DNA of 64,000 bases from contig NZ_CP054587.1 in NCBI RefSeq assembly GCF_002025255.2, forward strand, positions 2,046,001 to 2,110,000, written 5' to 3'. Positions 52,561 through 62,262 of this stretch are shown piece after piece. The notes under the pieces were generated by a model. The model did no database searches. It was given only the letters and a program-made list of their open reading frames with translations, and was not told the origin of the DNA. This DNA comes from Halolamina sp. CBA1230 (GTDB lineage Archaea; Halobacteriota; Halobacteria; Halobacteriales; Haloferacaceae). The position numbers were made by a program, and so were the translations under genes. Numbering within the stretch: position 1 is the stretch's first letter; each line of letters opens with the position of its first letter.

Positions 52561-54186
52561 ATGGCTTCGCTCGTCAGCGCTCTCGTCGTTCTCGGTGGGC
52601 TCGGCGGGTGTACGCTGTGTTGGCTGGGGTACCGGGTCCACCGGCTGTCACCACGGTTGGGGCGAGGGGCGTTCACCCTGTTCGCCGGGACGCTCGGCGT
52701 CGGCTGCCTGGCAACGGCTCTCGTCGGCCTCGTTCCGGCGGCCGGCGTCGGCATCGGTGGAGCGATATGGCCACAGCTCCCGGTGTGGTTCTGGCTGTTC
52801 GCGACGTACCCCTGGTTCCTCTTCACCCTCCAGTACACGGGGACCCGGATCGACGTCGGCGGGCGGACGGCCGGACTGCTGGCGCTGCCGTACGCGTTCG
52901 TCGCCCTGCAGCTCGCGCTGAGTCCGGTCGACTCGGGCAACGCCGTCCTGAGTTCGCTGGGCTCGGTGACGTTCATCTACACCGTCGCGCTCGTCGCCGG
53001 GGGGAGCTATCTGCTGTGCCAGTCCGCGTCCGCCGCCGGCCACGTCTCGCTCGGTCAGGGTGTCAGCATCGCTGCCGCACCGGTACTCCCGCTGGTCGTG
53101 TGGAACACGATGACCCCGCCGGCCGAGATGGCGCCGGGAGGGAGAGCAGCCGTGTTCGCTGCCGGCACCGGTGTCACGACGCTGGCTGTCGCCGTCGCGC
53201 TCGCCCGATACGACCTGTTCGGCACGACGCCGGCCATCGGAACGCTCGGGAAACGTGGGCTCGTCGAGGAGACGGACGACCTGATGCTGGTCGTCGACGA
53301 CCGCGACCGAGTCGTCGAACGCAACGGGACCGCGGCCGACGTGCTCGGAACGGACCGTTCCGAGGCGGCCGGGAGCCCGCTGACCGAGCTACTCGGCCAC
53401 AGCACCGAGACGCTTCGACGCACGGAGACGGTGTCGGTCGAGACGACCGCCGGCACGCGCCAGTACGACCCGCAGGTGTCGGCGGTCAGTGACCCCCACG
53501 GGAACGGGCTCGGCGCGCGCCTCAGCCTCCGGGACGTGACCGATCGCGAACTCCGCGAACAGCGTCTCGCGGTCCTGAACCGCGTCCTCAGACACAACCT
53601 CCGCAACGAGGCCGACGTGGTGAAAGCCAACGCCGAAGTGCTCGACGACGAGCCACGGGCGGACGCCATCATCGACGCCGTGGACTCCATCGCCGCGCTC
53701 GGTCGCCGGACTCGTCGGATCGACCGGTTCATCTCCGAGTCACACGACGACGCACGGCTCGACGTCGGCCGGGCGGTTGAGCGCGCCGTCGACGACGCCG
53801 GCGCCGCGGACGCGGCCGTCTCGGTCAGCGTCGACACCCCTTCGTCCGCGACCGTGGTGAGCAACGAGCGCGCGCTCACCAGTGCCGTCGAGAGCGCCGT
53901 CGACAACGCGCTCACCCACGCCGACGACGCCGTCGCCGTCACCGTCACGGAACGGCCGGCCGGGTACACCGTTCGAGTCACCGACGACGGCCCGGGCATC
54001 CCCGACGGGGAGCTCGACGCGCTGGCGGCCGGGACCGAACCCAGCCTCGAACACGGCACCGGCCTCGGCCTCTGGCAGCTCAAGTGGGCCGTGATGACGC
54101 TCAACGGCGAGCTCTCCTTCGAGACCGACGGCGGGACGACGGTCGAGATCACCGTCCCCGACGGCTCCGAGTCTCACGATCGATAG
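52561..54186 (+). CDS. membrane sensor histidine kinase with 7TM and PAS domains
   Basis: A 541-residue signalling protein. Residues ~1-225 carry seven helices of the histidine-kinase 7TM type. A PAS domain follows (~235-340, VEETDDLMLVVDDRDRVVERNG). The dimerisation/phosphoacceptor helix reads NRVLRHNLRNEADV (His phosphorylated), and the ATPase domain has NALTHADD (N box), DDGPGIPDG (G1) and GTGLGLWQLK (G2). Haloarchaeal bat-like kinases commonly have this architecture. No response regulator is adjacent. ATG 52561 is chosen over an upstream in-frame start because of the TATA box. Confidence 0.9.
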   Translation: MASLVSALVVLGGLGGCTLCWLGYRVHRLSPRLGRGAFTLFAGTLGVGCLATALVGLVPAAGVGIGGAIWPQLPVWFWLFATYPWFLFTLQYTGTRIDVGGRTAGLLALPYAFVALQLALSPVDSGNAVLSSLGSVTFIYTVALVAGGSYLLCQSASAAGHVSLGQGVSIAAAPVLPLVVWNTMTPPAEMAPGGRAAVFAAGTGVTTLAVAVALARYDLFGTTPAIGTLGKRGLVEETDDLMLVVDDRDRVVERNGTAADVLGTDRSEAAGSPLTELLGHSTETLRRTETVSVETTAGTRQYDPQVSAVSDPHGNGLGARLSLRDVTDRELREQRLAVLNRVLRHNLRNEADVVKANAEVLDDEPRADAIIDAVDSIAALGRRTRRIDRFISESHDDARLDVGRAVERAVDDAGAADAAVSVSVDTPSSATVVSNERALTSAVESAVDNALTHADDAVAVTVTERPAGYTVRVTDDGPGIPDGELDALAAGTEPSLEHGTGLGLWQLKWAVMTLNGELSFETDGGTTVEITVPDGSESHDR

Positions 54187-54230
54187 CCGGCGCCGGACCA
54201 TCTATCACCCCGCCGGCTGAACGGGCGTTC

Positions 54231-54965
54231 ATGAGCGTGATCCGAACCGACGACCTGCGGAAGTCATACGGCGACGTGGCCGCGCTCGACGGCCTCTCGC
54301 TGTCGGTCGAGTCGGGCGAACTGTACGGGCTGCTCGGCCCCAACGGCGCGGGGAAGACGACGGCGATGGAGGTGCTGACCGGGCAGACCCTCGCCGATTC
54401 GGGCGAGGCCGCGGTCTTGGAGGTCGACCCCGAGACAGACCCCATCGGCGTCCGCGAACGAGTGGGGATCCTCCCCGAGAAGGAGTCGCCGCCCAGCTTC
54501 TCGACGCCGCGGGAGTACTTCCAGTTCGTCGGCGCCGTCCGGGGGATGGCCGACGAGCGCGTCGACGAGGGGACCGAGCGCTGGGCCGAGCGCCTGAGCT
54601 TCGCCGAGAAGCTCGACACGCTCTCGACGGATCTCTCGCGGGGCCAGCAGCAGAAGACGATGATCGCCGGCGCCTTTCTCCACGAGCCCGAGGTGGTGTT
54701 CATCGACGAACCGCTCGCCAACCTCGACCCCATCGTCCAGGAGCGCGTGAGGCGGTTTCTCACGAGCTACCGCGAGGCGGGCAACACCGTCGTCGTCTCG
54801 ACACACAACGTCGAGGTCGCGGCGGAGCTCTGCTCGCGGGTCGGGATCGTCAACGCCGGCGAACTGGTCGCGGAGGTCGAACCGAGCGAGCTCGACGAGG
54901 ACGAGACGCTGCTCGACGTGTTCGTCGCGAACGTCGATGCAGGGGAGTGGACCGACGATGAGTGA
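54231..54965 (+). CDS. ABC transporter ATP-binding protein
   Basis: A 244-residue ATPase. Walker A is GLLGPNGAGKTTAME, Q-loop GILPEKESPP, signature LSRGQQQKTM, Walker B VVFIDEPLANLD and H-loop STHNVEVA. The membership is the CcmA/drug-export-type subfamily (similar to NatA). The permease gene starts eight bases before its stop, so the two form a two-gene transporter. The substrate is unknown. Confidence 0.92.
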   Translation: MSVIRTDDLRKSYGDVAALDGLSLSVESGELYGLLGPNGAGKTTAMEVLTGQTLADSGEAAVLEVDPETDPIGVRERVGILPEKESPPSFSTPREYFQFVGAVRGMADERVDEGTERWAERLSFAEKLDTLSTDLSRGQQQKTMIAGAFLHEPEVVFIDEPLANLDPIVQERVRRFLTSYREAGNTVVVSTHNVEVAAELCSRVGIVNAGELVAEVEPSELDEDETLLDVFVANVDAGEWTDDE

Positions 54966-56412
54966 GGAGGGGAGCGCGGAGCAGCCGAGCCAGTGGGACC
55001 GCGACCGGCGCGTGTTCCGGGAGATGCTGCGCGAGGAGTGGCGCCTGCACAGCGAACTGCTCGGCGGCGGCCGCTTCGGCGCGTTCCCGCTGCTGGTGGT
55101 CGCGCTCGTCGCCGGCGCGGTCTGGCTGCTGGACTTCACGGGCACCGACCCCGGCGCCGTCGTCGCCGGGATGCACGCGCTGGCGTTCGTGTTCGGCCTC
55201 CATACCGGTTCGATCGGCTTCGTCGGCCGCGACGCGGTGGGGAACGTGCTCGGCGACGTGACGCTGATCGTGTTCTCCGCCCGGACGCTGCCGCTCTCGC
55301 AGGCGCGCTTGCTGGGGATCTTCGTGCTGAAAGACGTGATCTACTACGCGATCCTGTTCCTACTGCCGATGGCCGTCGGCGTCGCGCCCGCGGCGCTGGC
55401 CGGCGCCGAGGTCGGCCTCGCGACGATCCCGCTGCTGTGGGGGACGCTCGTGGCCACGTTCGTGCTCGGGATCGGTCTCACGATCGCCGGCGTGGGGCTC
55501 TCGGCGAACGGACTCCCGGGTCGTGGGCTGCTGCTCCTTCTCCTCGCCGGCGCCGCCGTGGCGTGGTACGCGGGCGTTCCGGTCCTCGGCTACACGCCGT
55601 ACGGCCTCCACGAGAGCCCGGACCTCGTGAGCGCCGCCGCCTCCGTCGCGCTGATCCTCGCGGCGTACGCCGTCGGCGCGGCGACGTTCGACCCGCAGGT
55701 CCAGTCGACCGATCGCTCCGTGGGGCCAGATTTCCGCCGCTGGCTCGCCCGCGTCGACGACCCCGTAGCGGCGAAAACCCTCCTCGATGTCCACCGCAGC
55801 TCCGGCGGCTTCGGGAAGGTGCTGTTCTCCGCGGCGATCCTGCTCGGCGTCACCGCGGGACTCGTCGACCTCGCGTCGGACATCACCGGCGTCGCGCCCT
55901 CCGTCGGCGTCTCCTTCGGCGCGGTGCTGGGGCTGACTGGCTTTACGACGTACAACTGGCTCACGACGAACGACGACGTAGAGAGCTACCTCGCCCACCC
56001 GATCGACGCCGAGGCGGTGTTCCACGGGAAACTCCGGGCGTTCCTGCTGCTCGGCCCCGCGGTGGGGCTGGCGTTCTACGCGGTGGGCGTTCTCTGGCGC
56101 GGGACGCCACTGGGGGAGGCCGTCGTCGGCGCGGCCGTCCTCGTCGGCGTCGCCTGCTACGTGTTCGGGCTGACGATCTACCTCGCCGGGCTCTCGCCCA
56201 ACGAGTTCCTGTTCGACACCGGACTGTACGCCGCCTTCGGTGCCGCCGTCGCGGTCCCGCTGGTGCCGATCCTGGTGGTCGCGTTCGCGCTGGCGCCGGT
56301 GTCTGGGGGACTGTTGGCGGCGCTCGGCGTGGGTGGCGTGGCACTGGCCGCGGCGGGGCTGGGGCTGTACCGGCGGTCGCTCCCGAAGTGGGGGGCGTAC
56401 CACCGGGAGTAG
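54958..56412 (+). CDS. ABC transporter permease
   Basis: A 484-residue membrane protein with twelve or so helices. It has an acidic N-terminus (SEEGSAEQPSQWDRDRRVFREMLREEW) typical of haloarchaeal ABC-2-like permeases, then alternating hydrophobic and loop segments. No signature beyond hydrophobicity is visible. ATG 54958 overlaps the ATPase gene. It probably exports a compound or lipid with the ATPase; the family branch is unnamed here. Confidence 0.82.
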   Translation: MSEEGSAEQPSQWDRDRRVFREMLREEWRLHSELLGGGRFGAFPLLVVALVAGAVWLLDFTGTDPGAVVAGMHALAFVFGLHTGSIGFVGRDAVGNVLGDVTLIVFSARTLPLSQARLLGIFVLKDVIYYAILFLLPMAVGVAPAALAGAEVGLATIPLLWGTLVATFVLGIGLTIAGVGLSANGLPGRGLLLLLLAGAAVAWYAGVPVLGYTPYGLHESPDLVSAAASVALILAAYAVGAATFDPQVQSTDRSVGPDFRRWLARVDDPVAAKTLLDVHRSSGGFGKVLFSAAILLGVTAGLVDLASDITGVAPSVGVSFGAVLGLTGFTTYNWLTTNDDVESYLAHPIDAEAVFHGKLRAFLLLGPAVGLAFYAVGVLWRGTPLGEAVVGAAVLVGVACYVFGLTIYLAGLSPNEFLFDTGLYAAFGAAVAVPLVPILVVAFALAPVSGGLLAALGVGGVALAAAGLGLYRRSLPKWGAYHRE

Positions 56413-56465
56413 CCGCGCCGCCCGATTCACACCCTTTTTGCGAGCACCGCCGATAGTCCCACGTA

Positions 56466-58187
56466 ATGGACGAGGATCTCCGCGAGCGGGTCGAACGGGA
56501 GGCCGAGAAGCACGCCCTGTTCAACGCGCTCGAACACGGCAGCGACGCCGAGGTCGGCCCGATCATGGGGCCGCTGATGGGCGAGAACCCCGACTTTCGC
56601 CAGCACGGCGACGAGATCGCGGGCGTCGTCGCCCCGGTCGTCTCCCGCGTCAACGGGATGGAGGAAGCGGCCCAGGAGGAGCGCCTGCAGGAGATCGCTC
56701 CCGACCTGTACGAGGAGCTGATGGCCGAGGAGGAGGCGGACGACCAGATCCTGCCCGACCTCCCGAACGCCGAGGAGTACGACGAGATCCGCATGCGCGC
56801 GGCACCCAACCCCAACGGCCCGTGGCATCTCGGCCACGCCCGCATGCCGTCGGTGATGGGCACCTACACCGAGGAGATATACGACGGCCACTTCATCGTC
56901 CGGTTCGACGACACCGATCCCGAAACCAAGCGGCCGGATCTGGACGCCTACGACGCGATCCTCGACGACATCGAGTACCTCGGCTTCACGCCCGACCAGG
57001 TGCTGAAAGCCTCCGACCGCGTCGAGACGTACTACGAGCACGCCCGGAACCTCATCGACGAGGGCGGCGCGTACACCTGCTCCTGCTCGGGCGAGACGTT
57101 CTCGGAACTCAAAAACGACGCCGAGGCCTGCCCGCACCGCGAGAAGGACCGGGAGACGGTTCACGAGGAGTTCGATGCGATGGTCGCCGGCGAGTACAGT
57201 TCCGGCGAGATGGTGCTCCGGGTGAAGACCGACATCGAGCACAAGAACCCCGCGCTCCGTGACTGGGTCGCGTTCCGGATGGTCGACACCCCCCACCCCC
57301 GCGAGGAGGCCAGCGAGTACCGCTGCTGGCCGATGCTCGACTTCCAGTCCGGTATCGACGACCACCTCACCGGCGTCACCCACATCATCCGCGGCATCGA
57401 CCTGCAGGACTCCGCGAAGCGCCAGCGGTTCGTGTACGACTACTTCGACTGGGAGTACCCCGAAGTGCTCCACTGGGGCCACGTCCAGATCGACGCCTAC
57501 GACGTGAAGATGAGCACGTCGACGATCATCGAGAAGATCGAGAACGGCGAGCTCTCGGGCTGGGACGACCCGCGCGCCCCCACCATCGCCTCCGTGCGCC
57601 GGCGCGGGATTCGGGGGCAGGCGCTCGTCGACGCGATGCTCGAACTCGGGCTCTCCACCTCCGACGTGGATCTGGCGATGTCGACGGTGTACTCCAACAA
57701 CCGCGAGCTGATCGACGACGACGCCGACCGGCGGTTCTTCGTCCGCGACGGCGTCGAAGTGGCGGTTTCGGCCGGTCCCGAGGTCGCCAATCCGCCGCTG
57801 CACCCCGACCACGAGGAGCGCGGCGACCGTGATATTCCCGTCGGCGACGCGGTGCTGGTCGAGGAGCAGGACCTGCCCGAGGAAGGCGGCAAGGTCTGGC
57901 TCAAAGGGTTCGGTCCCGTAAAGCGAACCGCCGACGGCTTCGAACACACCGACGACGATCTCTCGGTCGTCAAGAGCGGCGACGTGGACGTGATCCACTG
58001 GGTGCCAGCGGGCGAGAGTGTCGACGTGCGACTGCGGACGATGGACGGCGATGAGACCGGCCGCGCGGAGCCGGGGTACGCCGAGTACGACGAGAACGAG
58101 ATGGTCCAGTTCGAGCGCGTCGGCTTCGCGCGAGTCGACGAGCAGGTCGCAGAGGGGGAGTCGATGGCGTACTACGCCCACCCGTAG
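56466..58187 (+). CDS. gltX: glutamyl-tRNA synthetase
   Basis: A 573-residue archaeal-type GluRS that charges tRNA-Glu (and, in archaea, tRNA-Gln for the transamidation route). The N-terminal ~95 residues form an archaeal extension. The HIGH-like motif is PNPNGPWHLGH around residue 121; KMSTS occurs as VKMSTSTI at ~348. The C-terminal beta-barrels are of the GlnRS type rather than the bacterial alpha-helical cage. Length and motifs are standard. Confidence 0.96.
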   Translation: MDEDLRERVEREAEKHALFNALEHGSDAEVGPIMGPLMGENPDFRQHGDEIAGVVAPVVSRVNGMEEAAQEERLQEIAPDLYEELMAEEEADDQILPDLPNAEEYDEIRMRAAPNPNGPWHLGHARMPSVMGTYTEEIYDGHFIVRFDDTDPETKRPDLDAYDAILDDIEYLGFTPDQVLKASDRVETYYEHARNLIDEGGAYTCSCSGETFSELKNDAEACPHREKDRETVHEEFDAMVAGEYSSGEMVLRVKTDIEHKNPALRDWVAFRMVDTPHPREEASEYRCWPMLDFQSGIDDHLTGVTHIIRGIDLQDSAKRQRFVYDYFDWEYPEVLHWGHVQIDAYDVKMSTSTIIEKIENGELSGWDDPRAPTIASVRRRGIRGQALVDAMLELGLSTSDVDLAMSTVYSNNRELIDDDADRRFFVRDGVEVAVSAGPEVANPPLHPDHEERGDRDIPVGDAVLVEEQDLPEEGGKVWLKGFGPVKRTADGFEHTDDDLSVVKSGDVDVIHWVPAGESVDVRLRTMDGDETGRAEPGYAEYDENEMVQFERVGFARVDEQVAEGESMAYYAHP

Positions 58188-58214
58188 TCGCTCGCGTTCG
58201 GCAGTTCTCCGGCG

Positions 58215-58628
58215 TCAGGAGGAGATGAGGACGACGGCGACGATCGCCAGTCCGATGCCGGCGACGTTCGCCGTACTGAGGTCCGCCTCGAAGTAGACGA
58301 CCCCGACGATCACGGGGATGACGAAGTACAGCGCGGCGATCGCCGACACGACCGCGATGCTCCCCTTCTCGAGCGCGGCGTAGAAGCTGATGGACCCGAT
58401 CGCGAGAAACGCCCCCGAAAGTAGCGCAAAGCCCACGTCCGTCCCGGTGCCGGAGATCGGCCGGCGCATCCAGAGGACGTACCCGCCGACGAGGGTTATA
58501 CTCGCCACGTAGGAGAGGAACACGGCGTTCACGGCCGACAGCGACCGGGTCGCGACGCCCGCAGTCACCGCCCACCCGCCGAACAACACCAGCGCGCCGA
58601 ACGCGAGCACGATCCCGAGACTGATCAC
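58215..58628 (-). CDS. EamA/DMT-type small transporter
   Basis: A 137-residue membrane protein with about five helices (GIVLAFGALVLFGGWAV; NAVFLSYVASITLVGGYVL; ALLSGAFLAIGSISFYAAL; AVVSAIAALYFVIPVIVGVV; GIGLAIVAVVLIS). This equals one EamA half, so it would dimerise to form a ten-helix transporter of the drug/metabolite superfamily. The start is GTG 58628. The substrate is unknown. Confidence 0.82.
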   Translation of the reverse strand: MISLGIVLAFGALVLFGGWAVTAGVATRSLSAVNAVFLSYVASITLVGGYVLWMRRPISGTGTDVGFALLSGAFLAIGSISFYAALEKGSIAVVSAIAALYFVIPVIVGVVYFEADLSTANVAGIGLAIVAVVLISS

Positions 58629-58696
58629 GTCGGGGAGAGTCGAACCGGACGGACAAAAACTTCGTTCTCGACGGACTCGGTGGGGTTCACACCAGC

Positions 58697-59140
58697 CTAC
58701 GCCCGGTACGCGACCACGTCGTCCAGCAACTCGGCGGTCCACGGCGGCGTATCCTCGTCCTCGACCACGGCGTCGGCGCTGCGCCACTCGACCGCCGCCA
58801 CCTCCTCGGGGTCGGCCACGCGGGCCTCGCCGCCGGCGTAGTCGGCGGTGACGACGACGTTCAGACACGTCGGGCCGTAATCGAGCTCGAACGTCGTGCT
58901 CGTCACCTGCGCGATGTTCTGGATCTCGACGCCGGCCTCCTCGCGGGCCTCGCGTTTCGCGGTCGCTTCGAGCACGTCGGCCTCGCCCGGGCCGGCCTCC
59001 ACTTTCCCGCCGGGGAACCCGAGCATCCCGGGTGCGTGGTCCTCGTTCTCGCTCCGGACGATCACGAGGTACTTCGTTCCCTCCGTCGTCTCGCGGGCGA
59101 TCACGGGGTCGACGTTGACGACGTACTGCGGGTCCGTCAT
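58697..59140 (-). CDS. Nudix hydrolase
   Basis: A 147-residue Nudix protein. The box reads GFPGGKVEAGPGEADVLEAT followed by AKREAREEAGV; the REAREEAG metal-binding part is intact, with a two-residue longer spacer than the canonical box. Such proteins hydrolyse nucleoside diphosphates linked to other groups (for example oxidised nucleotides or sugars). I chose the start MTDPQYVV at 59140; an upstream start would add eight residues. It stands alone on the minus strand. Confidence 0.85.
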   Translation of the reverse strand: MTDPQYVVNVDPVIARETTEGTKYLVIVRSENEDHAPGMLGFPGGKVEAGPGEADVLEATAKREAREEAGVEIQNIAQVTSTTFELDYGPTCLNVVVTADYAGGEARVADPEEVAAVEWRSADAVVEDEDTPPWTAELLDDVVAYRA

Positions 59141-59218
59141 TCGCGTGTACTCGTCGCAAGCCACGGCACAGTCTCCGTCGTCTCGGAACGGAGTCCGAGA
59201 CAGGTCGCGAGCCGTGGC

Positions 59219-59464
59219 TCACTCATGCGCCGCGTCCCACTCGTCGGGCTTTTTCACGTTGCCACAGACGTTGCACTCGATCCGGCCCATCGCGTCCATC
59301 GCGTTGTCGGTCGTCTCGCAGTTGCCACAGAAGTAGCCCCAGCGCTCCTCGCCGGCCTCGGAGACGTAGGCGACGAGGAAGGGCGCCTTCGACCCCTTCT
59401 CGCCGTCGGTGTGGTCGACGTACACCGTCTCGCCGTCCGCGGTCCGGATCGCCTCCAGTTGCAT
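59219..59464 (-). CDS. small zinc-ribbon protein (DUF5816-like)
   Basis: An 81-residue acidic protein whose four cysteines come in two pairs (YFCGNCETTDNAMDAMGRIECNVCG, split at C-x2-C each), a clear zinc ribbon. The start has TADGETVYVDHTDGEKGSKAP. I recall haloarchaeal homologues of unknown function; the DUF number is from memory. The downstream end of the previous gene lies 78 bases away. It could be an RNA- or DNA-binding adaptor. Confidence 0.75.
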   Translation of the reverse strand: MQLEAIRTADGETVYVDHTDGEKGSKAPFLVAYVSEAGEERWGYFCGNCETTDNAMDAMGRIECNVCGNVKKPDEWDAAHE

Positions 59465-59503
59465 GCCCGAGCCAACGCGCGGCGGGGTGAAGAACGTACG
59501 GCT

Positions 59504-60172
59504 CTATCGCGTCGCCTGCTTCCAGTCGGACAAGCCGAGCCGTTCGCCGTCCAGATCCTCGGCGTCGACGCTCGTCGCCGCCCAGCGGAACAGCCCCACC
59601 ACGTCGGCGGGATCGCGCCCCTGCCCGCCCGTGAGATCGCTGGCGACGCCACCGGGGTCGACGACACCGACGGCGGGCTCGATCTCGGCGGCGAACTGCC
59701 GCGCCACCGCTTCGGCGGCGGCTTTCGACACCGCGTAGCCGCCGTAGCCCGGTTTCGCCTCTTGGGCGACCGACCCGGAGGGGACCAGCACCCGCGCGTC
59801 GTCGGCGAGGTGGGGTAGCGCTTCCTTGACCGCGACGAACACGCCGCGGGCGTTGGTGCGGTACTCGTCGTCGAAGGCGGCGTACCCCTCGTCGGCCAGC
59901 CGTTGCTCGCCGGGATCGCCGTGGAAGACGGCCGCACAGGGGACGACGAGGTCGATCTCGCCGGTCCGGGCGGCGTCCTCCATCAGGTACTCGACGTCGA
60001 ACTCGTCGCGAGCGTCGACGCGCATCGTCTCGACGCGGTCGGCGTCCGCGAAGCGTCCTCCCTCCTCGTGGACGCCCGCGAACACCGTCGCACCCTCGTC
60101 GGCGAACGCCTCGACCAGCGCGCCGCCGATGGCGCCGCCGGCGCCGGTCACGACGACCGTCGTGTGCTCCAT
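59504..60172 (-). CDS. short-chain dehydrogenase
   Basis: A 222-residue classical SDR. The coenzyme motif is TGAGGAIGGAL; the central motif is VVPCAAVFHG in place of NNAG; Ser in VLVPSGSVAQ and YGGYAVSKAAAEAV give the catalytic Ser-Tyr-Lys. It is short for the family and the NNAG change is mild. An oxidoreductase of unknown substrate, encoded divergently from the small membrane protein at 60267. Confidence 0.87.
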   Translation of the reverse strand: MEHTTVVVTGAGGAIGGALVEAFADEGATVFAGVHEEGGRFADADRVETMRVDARDEFDVEYLMEDAARTGEIDLVVPCAAVFHGDPGEQRLADEGYAAFDDEYRTNARGVFVAVKEALPHLADDARVLVPSGSVAQEAKPGYGGYAVSKAAAEAVARQFAAEIEPAVGVVDPGGVASDLTGGQGRDPADVVGLFRWAATSVDAEDLDGERLGLSDWKQATR

Positions 60173-60266
60173 AGCGGCCGGTGGGGCGCCGGCGACTTGA
60201 CGGTGTCCGTGACCACAGGACGTATCAGCACACTCAAGTATCTGAGAATCAATCGACTGGGCTACC

Positions 60267-60653
60267 ATGTCACGGGTACTTCGTACCTCCGGCTACGTCG
60301 CGCTGACGGTCCAGATGATCTGGGGGATGATCCAGTCGTACATGATCTCCCCGATGGGGCCGGGGCTCCCGGCCGTCTCGGTCGGCGCCCACGCCCACTT
60401 CGGGATCCTCGCGATCCTCGCGGTGGTGTCCGGGTTCGCCATCGAGCGCACGACGCTGTCGGGCACCCGCCGGCAGGTCGCCGTCTGGGGGCTTATCGCC
60501 GGCCAGTGGCTGCTGCCCGCGACGGTGCTGATGGAGGGCGTGTTCCCGCCGGCGCTGATGCTGGCGTACGTCTGGGGGCTCCTGCTGACGGTTTCGATGG
60601 CGCTGCTCGCGTGGGGGACGATCACCGCCGACGAGGCGACCGCGACCGCCTGA
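60267..60653 (+). CDS. four-helix membrane protein
   Basis: A 128-residue protein with four hydrophobic helices (YVALTVQMIWGMIQSYMI; AHFGILAILAVVSGFAI; VAVWGLIAGQWLLPATVL; LAYVWGLLLTVSMALLAWG). It has a His at AHAHF and a methionine-rich first loop, which could bind metal or haem, but I have no basis for a function. It lies 49 bases ahead of the carotenoid operon on the same strand, though crtD has its own TATA box. Confidence 0.65.
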   Translation: MSRVLRTSGYVALTVQMIWGMIQSYMISPMGPGLPAVSVGAHAHFGILAILAVVSGFAIERTTLSGTRRQVAVWGLIAGQWLLPATVLMEGVFPPALMLAYVWGLLLTVSMALLAWGTITADEATATA

Positions 60654-60669
60654 AACCTGCCAGCGTCGG

Positions 60670-60702
60670 CCGTTTTAAGCCCCACGCGCCCCTGCTGGCT
60701 GC
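60670..60702 (+). promoter_or_regulatory. bacterioruberin operon promoter
   Basis: GTTTTAAGCC at 60670-60679 is centred about 28 nt before ATG 60703, the spacing of a leaderless haloarchaeal transcript. Confidence 0.6.
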
Positions 60703-62262
60703 ATGGACGTAGCCCCGGACCTCGCCTCGCTCTCCGGCCGCGATATCGTCGTGATCGGCGGCGGCGTCGGCGGCCTCTCGACGGCCTGTTACCTCGCTGA
60801 CGCGGGCGCCGACGTGACGCTGCTCGAACGCAACGAGCAGCTCGGCGGCCGCGCGAGCGTGCTGGAGCGCGACGGGTTCCGGTTCGACATGGGCCCGTCG
60901 TGGTATCTGATGCCCGACGTGTTCGAGCGGTTCTTCTCGCATTTCGACCGGGACGTGCGCGACTACTACGGACTGAACCGGCTCGACCCCCACTACCGGA
61001 TCCAGTGGAAGGACGGCGACTCGCTGGATCTCGCGCCCGACGTGGCGACCAACGTCGAGCGGTTCGAGCAGTACGAGGACGGCGCCGGCGACGCGCTGCG
61101 GGAGTACCTCGACGAGTCCGAGTACACCTACGAGGTGGGGATGGAGCAGTTCGTCTACGAGGACCGTCCGCGCCTGCGGGACTACCTCGACCCCGACGTG
61201 GGCCGGCAGGCGCGCGGCCTCGCCCTCCTCGGATCGATGCAGGACCACGTCGAGGAGTACTTCGACCACCCCAAACTCCAGCAGGTGATGCAGTACACCC
61301 TCGTCTTCCTCGGGGGGTCGCCGCGGAACACGCCGGCGCTGTACAACCTCATGAGCCACGTCGACTTCGACCTCGGCGTCTACTACCCGGAGGGCGGCCT
61401 CGCGGCGGTGATCGACGGCCTCGTCGACCTCGGGAGCGAACTCGGCGTGACGTACCGCGCCGGCGCGGACGTCCAGCGGATCCACGGCCAGCGCGGCGGT
61501 TTCAAGGTCGACTACGCCGCCGCCGACCCGGCCGAGTTCGCGCCGAGCGATCGCCACCGCGAGCACCGCGTCGACTCGGGGGGCTACGAACTCGCCGACC
61601 TCGTGGTCAGCGACGCCGACTACGCCCACACCGAGCAGGAACTCCTGCCCGAGAACAAGCGTCAGTACAGCGAGGAGTACTGGGACTCCCGCACGTACGC
61701 ACCCTCCGCGTTCCTGCTCTACATGGGCGTCGAGGGCGACCTGCCCGAGCTCGCCCACCACACGCTCGTCCTCCCGACCGAGTGGGACCAGCACTTCGAG
61801 ACGATTTTCGACGAACCGGCGTGGCCCGACGACCCGGCGTACTACCTCTGTGCGCCGTCGAAAACCGACGACTCGGTCGCTCCCGAGGGGCACAGCAACG
61901 TCTTCGCGCTCGTCCCCATCGCGCCCGGACTGGACGACGACCCCGAAACGCGCGAGGCGTACCGCGAGACGGTGCTCGACGACATCGCCGAGAACACGGG
62001 GACCGACCTCCGGGACCGCATCGTCGTCGAGGAGACGTTCTCGGTCTCGGAGTTCGGCGCCCGGTACAACGCGCGGCAGGGCTCCGCACTGGGGCTGGCC
62101 CACACCCTGAAACAGACCGCCCTGCTCCGCCCTTCCCACGCCTCCAGCGAGGTGCCGGGGCTGTACTTCACCGGCTCGTACACCACCCCCGGGATCGGCG
62201 TCCCGATGTGTCTGATCAGCGGGCAACTGACCGCCGAGGCGATGAGCGACCGCGAAGCCTGA
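60703..62262 (+). CDS. crtD: carotenoid 3,4-desaturase CrtD
   Basis: A 519-residue FAD-dependent phytoene-desaturase family enzyme. The FAD-binding start is VVIGGGVGGLSTACYLADAGADVTLLERN, with GGRASVLERDGFRFDMGPSWY; the C-terminal FAD box is GLYFTGSYTTPGIGVPMCLISGQ. Its position directly before an UbiA-type gene and cruF matches crtD-lyeJ-cruF of bacterioruberin synthesis described in Haloarcula, where CrtD introduces the 3,4 double bonds. ATG 60703 is chosen because of the promoter. Phytoene desaturase CrtI is the close alternative, judged less likely because of synteny. Confidence 0.88.
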   Translation: MDVAPDLASLSGRDIVVIGGGVGGLSTACYLADAGADVTLLERNEQLGGRASVLERDGFRFDMGPSWYLMPDVFERFFSHFDRDVRDYYGLNRLDPHYRIQWKDGDSLDLAPDVATNVERFEQYEDGAGDALREYLDESEYTYEVGMEQFVYEDRPRLRDYLDPDVGRQARGLALLGSMQDHVEEYFDHPKLQQVMQYTLVFLGGSPRNTPALYNLMSHVDFDLGVYYPEGGLAAVIDGLVDLGSELGVTYRAGADVQRIHGQRGGFKVDYAAADPAEFAPSDRHREHRVDSGGYELADLVVSDADYAHTEQELLPENKRQYSEEYWDSRTYAPSAFLLYMGVEGDLPELAHHTLVLPTEWDQHFETIFDEPAWPDDPAYYLCAPSKTDDSVAPEGHSNVFALVPIAPGLDDDPETREAYRETVLDDIAENTGTDLRDRIVVEETFSVSEFGARYNARQGSALGLAHTLKQTALLRPSHASSEVPGLYFTGSYTTPGIGVPMCLISGQLTAEAMSDREA